Origin: Cladocopium goreaui
Lineage: Eukaryota > Sar > Dinophyceae > Suessiales > Symbiodiniaceae
DNA: 64,000 bases
Direction of reading: 5' to 3'
Assembly (NCBI GenBank): GCA_947184155.2
Contig: CAMXCT020000810.1
Span: 93,243 to 157,242 of the forward strand
In this document: positions 56,280 through 64,000 of the stretch, in pieces
How positions within the stretch are numbered: the first letter of the stretch is position 1
Layout: each line of letters opens with the position of its first letter
The notes under the pieces: generated by a model
Databases searched by the model: none
What the model saw: only the letters and a program-made list of their open reading frames with translations
What the model was told of the DNA's origin: nothing
Program-made: the position numbers and the translations under genes

Positions 56280-57060
56280 CATCTATACATAAATATATAC
56301 ATTAATCACATCCATATCATATCCCCGTTAAGTTGGCGTTAGATCCCAATGTCGTTTTTGGTAACAAATGAAAATCCCCATTGATTCCATGCCTTGTTGA
56401 CGATAGTGGCTCAAGTCACACCCATGTGCCTGGAGGCCCTTCAGCGCAGTACCATGCTCCTGCGGAGCAGCAAGCATGGCTATAGGCGTGCTGGCTATGT
56501 AATATTCCGTATACAGTACATGGTATGATTTACAACAAGAAGGGAATGTAATATACAAGAGATGAAAAAATATGCAAAAGAATATATACACTATACACAG
56601 GACAATATGTAGCAAGTAAAGGATGTGTATATATATATAAGGTCATATAAGGATAATGCATTACATATATGTATATACGTGTGTTTATACATACTATATA
56701 TATACATACATACATATATACACATAGATATACGTATAGATCATACAGATACATACAGATACATACAAATACATATAGGCTAGATACATATAGATACATA
56801 TAGTTGCATGTAGATACGTATGCATGATATGTATAGCTAGTTCATATCCATTGAATCTCTCCAGCGTCCATCTTCGTAAGGCTTCCAGCGCTGTTTCCGG
56901 CCTCATGGCGAACAGGATCAGGTACTAGCTTGAAACATCTCGCAGATATCTAGAATTCATACGATGACACTAATAATGTATAGCCTCTGGTTTGCTATAA
57001 TATATATATATAATAATATTATATATATAATATATATTATAGCACTAATATGTGTACGAG
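56280..57060. repeat. AT-rich and GATACATACA microsatellite region
   Basis: Contains (AGATACATA)n-like units at 56735-56830 and AT runs at 56620-56700 and 57000-57050. No gene seen. Confidence 0.75.
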
Positions 57061-60000
57061 TCAACCAATATCGTGTGTCACCAATGGCTTATAAGATCTT
57101 GTAAGAACTTATAAGTAACTTATATATAATCGATTTGTATTAATAGTTGATAAAATACATTACAAACATCGTTCATGACAATAATCTCTAACTACCGTAG
57201 TTTTGGGGACAAACCTATCCCTAAAATGAGCATTTTTTACTGGTAGGCCAATGAACATTGCTTCCCTTGTCATACTTCACCAAGCTGACAACCCTGCAAC
57301 CGTGGTGAGGTCATGGGTCGAAAAAAATGCCAGAAACATGGCTATGGGATGACCAGTTCGCCCTAAGTCATGGGGGTATCCCAATAGCTGGATGGGAAAA
57401 AAATGGACAATCCCAATCCAAAATATATCAAAATATTCCAAAATGGATGTTTTAGGGGTACCCCTATTTCAGGAAACCTCCAAATAGTAGCTGGCAATTG
57501 TATCATATGTTCATCCCGTGGGACTTCTTCCACAAGATCAGAGTCCCATAGTAATGTCCCATTGCGTTGTTGAAACATCACCATATTACCCAATAATTCA
57601 AGAATATTTCAGGAATGCCCATGTCATGTGCCTCTGACCAAGTATTGACAAATCTGGCACTAAGACTCCTACTCTTCATCGCTCTCCTGTTGGCCCGGCA
57701 CAAGGCCGCCATTCTTGGCTCGGGAAAAATAAGCACCGCTGCAACATGTTTTTCTGCAAGATTAAAACTTTGTGAAGAATCAGGTGGCGTTCTTCAGCTC
57801 TATCTAGCTTCTCCGACCCCTTCAAAAGCAATAAACTTGGGCTTCCTTAAGCAGAAGCAAACACGAGCAAGTCACTTGCTATCGAACTGCGAATTTGATC
57901 AAGTGAATCAAGTACCATGCTGCTGCATCGGATCATTGAAAATTCACAGCCGGCCATGCCTGGTCCATTGGTCACACTCAGCGTGGGGTCTCAGGTCATG
58001 GCTGAGAGGTCGCCGGTATTTCAGAAAGGCATTCCCAGACTAGCTCATAGTTGGTCCCAAGTTGCAAGCCCAGCACTAGCCATGGAAAGAACATAAAACA
58101 ACAACTTTCCACAACTCACTGACAAGAATGTGTCCAATGTATCGTCCATGACACCGGATGCGGATGTGTACTGTATATTGGAAATGATTACAATCGCAAA
58201 CACTTTCCACGTTGAAAGTTTTGAGCCTCCATGGCCTCCATACAGATCAATCATGTCAATTGCGGGCTGCCATGGATAGAAATGCATCAGACATGGTGAT
58301 GTCAAGATTCTCAGGTGTAATTATATAATAAGGTTGCAACTGATGAACATGGTGGGAACGACCATGATTCTGCTCTTGATCCTGCTGATGATTCTCATGC
58401 TTGCCTTTTCTGGTGTAGCAATTGTTGTTGTCACTGTCATGATCGTTGCAATTGATTGTTCTTGTAAGGAAGAATGATTGTGATCTGAGATTCACAGCGT
58501 CCTTTCTGGGTGAGGCAGCTCCCAGCACACCTCGTATTGAGGTGTCTGATTCACTGTCCTATGGGACTCACATGTTGCACGTCCTTTGCATGCACACATG
58601 CAGAGTTGAAAGTCTTGACAGAATCCTACAGTAGTTTGCATAAGTATATACATGTGTGTGTGTGCTCAACAGAAGAAGCCATCAAATCAGAAGCAAGAAA
58701 CTTGCCCACGTATGTGTGTGTGTGCATATCTATCATTCAAATTTCGACACGTGTTGGGTATGGGCCGTTCTGCTCATTTCTGATGAGTGATGGGCTCTTC
58801 GGAGTGGTGTGTAGCTTTCGACCTCAAAACATCTGTATATTTCAGCATTTACCGACAATTACCGATACCCACAAAAGCATTCAGCTTTAATCAATATTGA
58901 TTATTTAAGATTCCCAACAGAAAGTTTTGTCAGGAAAATCACAAGCGATGCACCATCCCTTCTGGCTTGGAGGTTTATGGTTGGGTTTTCCGCATTCGCT
59001 GCACAGAAATATAGGGCTGTGTCAAAATTCAGAACCCCCATCCATCCAAACACGATATCATATTTAAGTTGACATACTTTTAGATCATGTTATATCCCAT
59101 TTCTATCCCCATTCAATCACCTTGAACCTTGACATATCTGCACTCAGGGCATCTTCCAATTCTCAGGCCGTCTTCAGCCCAAGATTGACAGCATATCATG
59201 GCAGCCAGCAATGCACATACCACGCCTCATGACTGCGACTGCGACTGCAGTACGGGTAGGGCTCAAAAATACATTTAAAAACATGTCTTCCATATCATTC
59301 TGGAAGTATATATGGCCTATTAAATTTTGCAGTCTGGAAACATGTCTTCAAAAGTTGTCTGGGCACTTATTTTTGTGAGAAAAACACTGAGGAAATGATG
59401 ACATGATGCAGCAAGTGATCTGGCTTCAGGGGACTTCAGGGGATCATCCGCAACGACAGATTGTGACCCCGAGACTATGGCAGGGCACGTGACACCAGGA
59501 GTGTGGCGGCTTACATCACTCTGTTTAATCTATCTAGTGAAAAAGTACCATGTCTCTTGCCGGAGCCATTGTTCCTTCCGAAACAGATCCACAACTCGGA
59601 AATCCAGCTATCCCAGGGTCGCAAGACTAGTTGATAGAAAATTCCAAAGGAAACTTCCATATTCGAGTGTAGAAACCATGATTTTCTGTAGATGTTCCTT
59701 GAAAAAATCCCAGTGAGACAAACAGTTCGAGGAATTCCCAATCATCTCCAGGTTGCCAGCCAATGGCCTTCATTCAGAGCTCTGCAAACAGGCACAAACA
59801 CAATCAAATTGATTGGTTCAAGGGGAAATTCACAGGAGACCATGGTTTTCTCAGTCAATCACATATATATATATATGGATATTATATATATATGATGAGA
59901 AAAATATGTATGTAATTGTATTTATATAAAAGAATATATCACAAACTACATGTATAATCATATGTATATATGGAAAGGTATTCTAGATAGAGAGAGAATT

Positions 60001-60380
60001 TCATTCTGTGCAAATACAGGAACACCCTATTTGCCCATCATTATGCCGCATGTCACGTCAAAGCACGGAAAAAACAATGCCTTAAAAGATGTCGATCTAT
60101 GCGTTGATATAACTCTTGCAACTAAAAATTGGGGGTCCCAAAATCCACCAAACTGATCTCTTTCAAAGGAAGCCAATGGTTTGGAGTAACCAATTTTGGC
60201 TGTCTCACCCACGTTTGATGCTTCACATCCTCAATGAAACCATGATTATATATATATGTATAATACAGATTAACATAGACTGTTCCAACCAATAAGTTAT
60301 GTTTCCAAACTTATTTTCTCTAGATCAAATCCTTCCCTAAAAATGGCTAACCATGGGTTTCCCGAGAAAAAAAAACACAC
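57060..60380. other. Region without firm genes
   Basis: A plus-strand frame of 142 codons (57615-58043) starts with a hydrophobic stretch (LALRLLLFIALLLARHKAAI), but its remainder is not convincing. Minus frames are comparable. AT microsatellites lie at 59860-59970 and 60247-60275. Confidence 0.3.
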
Positions 60381-60482
60381 CAAGTCCCAACTGAGTCCTC
60401 CGGACAGCGTGTCCACCCCGCTGGGAAGCTTCCGCAGGGCGCGACATTGGTCTCGGCCCAAACGCACCGTCAACGTCCGAAC
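60381..60482 (-). CDS. Exon of unrecognised gene
   Basis: Thirty-four codons, phase zero, between GGCAG-type CAG and TTG|GTGTGT: VRTLTVRLGRDQCRALRKLP, SGVDTLSGGLSWDL. High GC and a clean frame. Confidence 0.62.
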
Positions 60483-60763
60483 CTGGCAACAGGGGAATTT
60501 TTTGCCAGGTGAAAACGGGGAGAATCAATGAAGATCATCTACTGAAAATGGGTAATTCTTCAGCCAACTTTGAATTCTGAAGGTAAAGAAAGAGTTGAGA
60601 CTTAAGTTGTTTTTCACTTCTGAGGGTCGAAAGATTTAAAAAACTAGGAAGCTACCATTTGAAACAAAGATGATTCGAAGGATGAAAACAATTTTGATGT
60701 TTAACCATCGCAAAATCGGGAAGTGCTCGAGATACGGTACATGATTCAACATCTGACCACAAG

Positions 60764-60869
60764 TACCCTCTGGTAAACTAACGTAACTATGGAAAATCAC
60801 CATTTTTAATGGGAAAACTCACTATAAATGGCCATGTTCAATAGCTATGTTAGTCATTACCAGAGGGTA
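60764..60869. mobile_element. Family A miniature inverted-repeat element
   Basis: TACCCTCTGGTAAACTAACG on the left, TTAGTCATTACCAGAGGGTA on the right. It lies about 0.3 kb from the minus-strand exon at 60381. Confidence 0.85.
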
Positions 60870-61186
60870 TTTGTGGAGAAATGAAGCATGATCCGCCCAA
60901 CTCAAAGCCTTTCTGAAGAGCTTAGCTTCGCACTCCCAACTATGTGTTCCAGTGGTTGATCCCAGTGGCCCATCCAATATTTGGTGGAGCTGATCATCCC
61001 CGGAGGGAAAGCAAGCTGAAATATGCATGGATGATCGCACACACGTAAATGCGTGTGTTTATATGTGCATATCATATATGTATGATAACAACCCCCCAAA
61101 ATATGGAAAAGTGAATTACAGTACATTGAATTACTGCTATTTTAGCGGGGTTTTACTTTTCTATCTTTTTGGGGATTACTATATAC

Positions 61187-61292
61187 GGGGGTTTCCATAA
61201 ATGATGCTGCCCCAAAATGGATGGTTTAAAATGGAAAACCGTGGACAACCCATCTATAAATGGATGCCCCTATTTTAAGAAACCCCCCCATA
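61187..61292. mobile_element. Family C inverted-repeat element (GGGGTTTC termini)
   Basis: Left CGGGGGTTTCCATAAATGAT, right CTATTTTAAGAAACCCCCCC. A short terminal inverted repeat with an AT-rich body. A weaker relative may lie at 57370-57480. Confidence 0.45.
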
Positions 61293-61699
61293 TGTACGTA
61301 CATCAATCCCCTCGCATTTGCTGTTCAGATTTCTGAAGATTACGTGGGGAAAAAGAGCAGGTTGGCGCGAAGAGTGGCCCTGGGACAGGCCATCTTGAGA
61401 GTGGTTCAGAGAACGTTAAAGGCAGAATACAAGCTTTGATGCGAAGCGGGATTCCTTAAGGGATGAATGGAGAAAAATGGAGCGCACTTGTCTGGTGACG
61501 GGCGCGGATGTGATTTGAAGTCCTTCTACCTTTCATGAGGGTTCCAGAGAACACATATGGGGCAAGTGGAAAAAGATGATGATTTTTAAGGGAAAAAAAA
61601 CATTTAAAAAAAACCTAGTGTTTTTTTTTAGAACCCGGCTTTTGTTTTTAAACCCCGTCTTTTTTCACTGGCCCTACAATTTTGCAGGTCCCCGGTTCT

Positions 61700-61746
61700 A
61701 TTGGTGTATATATATATATATATACAACATATATATATATATATAG
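61700..61746. repeat. AT microsatellite
   Basis: Two (TA)n tracts around ACAACAT, directly beside the exon end at 61751. Confidence 0.85.
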
Positions 61747-61750
61747 ATAC

Positions 61751-61853
61751 TTGCACGTATTCGCAGGCACCTCCCAGATTTCCCGCCTCTGCTCCCAAAC
61801 GCAAGGCGCACACGGCGCAATGGCCATCCACAGCTGCTGCCACCACACAGCTC
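61751..61853 (-). CDS. Exon of unrecognised gene (Cys/Ala/Gly-rich)
   Basis: After CTTGAG with one leading base, 34 codons: SCVVAAAVDGHCAVCALRLG, AEAGNLGGACEYVQ, ending CAA|GTATCT. The HCAVC pattern could bind metal, but evidence is thin. A second frame is open. Confidence 0.5.
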
Positions 61854-62527
61854 CTCAAGACACGGATCCAAAACTCATTCGGAATGACTACTGAAAGTAC
61901 AAAAAAATGGATGAAATTACTAGTGCAGTTGGGGTTAATGGGTATAGTGCAGTTGGGGTTAATGGGTATAACATGGTATAACTATGATTGTAAACCCCAA
62001 TTGCATAATTGTTTTGATTTCCAGTTTTGATGAATTCTAAATTCTAATCATCAGATGATGGATCAATGATGACTACCGAAGGTACCAGTGATTCATAGTC
62101 AAGAGGTTATTTGATTCCAACAGTTTTCAATCATGATCTCCAAGACCTAAGTAGAAAAACGGTCATCCCTGTTGTATACTTGAACAAAACAACTAGTTTT
62201 ATTGAATTACTGTAGATCTATAAATGTCTTGCCAGGGTCGCTCTTTAAACTGCAGGGATTCACATCCTTCCAGTCTCCCCAAGCCAACTGAAAACGACAG
62301 ACTGTAGCAACAAATGCAGAGAGTCTACATGACTTGCTGACCATCCCGATGTAAACCAAAGCCAAAAGCATACCAAATATACATAAATATACCAACATCA
62401 TCATATGATGAATGTGGATCCAAATATACCAATCCACCATTTAAGGATGATGGTTTACCAATGGTTGGTGAATGTGGATCCAAATCACCATCATCCAAAT
62501 GGATCCAAATGGATCCATTTATGGAGC

Positions 62528-62620
62528 CGAGTTTCGGCAGCCAGATGGCTTGACCACAGCTGGCCAAACGGTTGCAGCGGGCCACAAAGCGCCCCTCTGC
62601 TTGTCTCAGTTGCATTCGAC
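62528..62620 (-). CDS. Exon of unrecognised gene
   Basis: After GGCCAG with two leading bases: RMQLRQAEGRFVARCNRLAS, CGQAIWLPKL. The donor may be GC (CTCG|GCTCC). Basic, globular-looking. Confidence 0.55.
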
Positions 62621-63313
62621 CTGGCCGGTGGCTTGGCCCTGTTATGCCCTGTTTGGGCACCCAAAGATTCATGAGCTTCATGAGTCATTCAGAATCTTAA
62701 ATCTCACGTATGGATTCCATGGATACGTATGGTTGATTGATTCAAAAGATCTTTGAAACCACGAGCAAAGAAGACCTGGTTCAATGAGTCCCTTCCTCGA
62801 CAAACAACTGCGGTTCTTGACGATCCAGATTCTGTTCAAACTATGGCATCTATGGTTTCTGGATTTCAGCAACCCCGGAAAGCACTTCTAAAATCAAAAT
62901 TCCTCGGTCATGCCGCTAAGGAGCCATGCTCTTGTACTGGTTCTGATTGAGTTCAGCCAGAATCATCCATAATGTATATCAAGCCCCCACAAATAGAACA
63001 GTAACCTACCACTATTACAATACTTGGATTTTGCTCTTCCATCATCTTCTATCTCGGGGTTGCTATGCACAAATCTTCATGATCAAACCTCATACAAACA
63101 TAGGCCAACCAGGGTCGACTAGACATTGCTCATCTGTGCATCCAGATTCGTGGGGCAACGAGGAGCCATATTCTATATAACGGAAGACATATATGAAGAA
63201 ACTTCCTCTTTGGGATACCTTGAATCCTGAGAAAGCAAACGACTAGGCATCGCTGATTCTTCTCATGTCAATATTTCAGAAAATGAGCTGATGTTCATGA
63301 GATTTCGTGAGTA

Positions 63314-63415
63314 TCACGAATCCAAGATATTAGACATCAGCTCTTCCTTAGCATCTACGCGCCGCGTGTTTGCCTTCTCCACAAGTGCAAGGGAAAAGGG
63401 TGGCGCCCATCGAAC
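63314..63415 (-). CDS. Possible terminal exon of unrecognised gene
   Basis: After CAGCAG in phase zero, 33 codons and TGA: VRWAPPFSLALVEKANTRRV, DAKEELMSNILDS. A donor inside it (CGC|GTAGAT) is an alternative. Confidence 0.5.
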   Translation of the reverse strand, partial: VRWAPPFSLALVEKANTRRVDAKEELMSNILDS

Positions 63416-63699
63416 CTGCTGGAGGGATTTCACCCTAGATTTGAGGGTCTGATGGGAGCTGATTGGTTCTGGGGGTCCATCAATCATCGTCACAGGGTCA
63501 TTTGACCGATAACTTTGGACACTGGCACCCTGTCGGTCTGAAATGGTCTACATGAGTTCAAGAAGAAATTAGGTGCAGGTCTCCCCCTAATAGTTTCAAA
63601 GGAGCGCAAAAACCGTCTATAATTCTAGTTGTCCATGGTTGTTTGTTCATTCTTGGCTGATCGGACTGTGTTGCAATTCTGTATGCTCTAAATACTGTA

Positions 63700-63805
63700 C
63701 GTATGTATAAATATGTGTATATATATACATATGCAGCATGCATGTATATGTATAATTATGTATACATACATATGCATGTGTATGTATATACTATATATAT
63801 ATAAT
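63700..63805. repeat. AT/CATATG microsatellite
   Basis: Alternating TATATA, CATATGCA and GTATGT units. No gene. Confidence 0.85.
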
Positions 63806-64000
63806 GCGCATAGATAGATGTTGCTAGGGCTGCTAGGGTTCGAGACTACTGAGCCTCTTAAAACTTGATAATGCATGGTAAGGCGGTTGGTATGGATCCA
63901 AGTAAAACCGACAACGAACCCGAAGCTATCTCAGGTTTTTGGGAAACTGAGCGCCTACGAAAGGCTTGCGGCTTGCAGAGTTCGAGCATGTATATAAGCT

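Noticed and set aside
57615..58043. 142-codon plus-strand frame with hydrophobic start
   Set aside because: Beyond the first 40 residues the sequence is not protein-like and no splice or homology support was seen; kept only as a note in the regional entry.
1..64000. Trans-spliced leader remnants
   Set aside because: I looked for the conserved 3' part of the dinoflagellate spliced leader (TTTTGGCTCAAG) and its complement and did not notice a match; a motif scan would be needed to be sure.

Overview
This window looks like nuclear DNA of a dinoflagellate, most likely a member of the Symbiodiniaceae (inference). Coding sequence comes as many short exons of 50-360 bp scattered through long, repeat-filled introns. 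Splice acceptors are mostly AG|G. Donors are mainly GTG-type, mixed with GC and probably GA donors, as described for dinoflagellate introns. Nearly all supported exons lie on one strand, as expected for unidirectional gene clusters. No prokaryotic operon structure, rRNA, convincing tRNA, CRISPR array or intact transposase gene was seen.

Region 1 (1-16.6 kb, minus strand) is the best-resolved gene. At least 25 exons can be placed, many with reading phase matching exactly across the splice junctions. They encode a Gly/Trp-rich N-terminus, a complete SPRY domain split over five exons, a long linker with a Lys-rich stretch, and a UPF1-like superfamily 1 helicase core (LNESQQ, GPPGTGKT, DEAAQ, GDQCQLPA, TDQY). 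The C-terminus runs off the left edge. Its introns carry nine full copies and one half copy of a short TA-flanked inverted-repeat element.

Region 2 (16.9-19.9 kb) holds an array of about eleven units of a roughly 195 bp satellite, followed by a degenerate array of CxxC/H/C putative zinc-binding repeats. A poorly coding stretch (20-24 kb) with a very AT-rich block comes next.

Region 3 (24-41 kb) contains scattered, clearly spliceable minus-strand exons of unrecognised genes plus further miniature inverted-repeat elements. Region 4 (41.2-42.8 kb) is a CACACACCATCTTT-type minisatellite interrupted by three GC-rich units of about 170 bp.

Region 5 (45.4-47.7 kb) is the one stretch with convincing plus-strand exons, including an almost perfect 92 bp exon duplication. 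Region 6 (48.5-63.4 kb) returns to minus-strand exons, with a broken BspA-type leucine-rich-repeat gene at 52.1-52.8 kb and many AT microsatellites.

Exon coordinates supported by both splice consensus and reading phase are given exactly; others are approximate and flagged. How exons of regions 3-6 group into genes cannot be decided from one genomic window without transcripts or homology searches.
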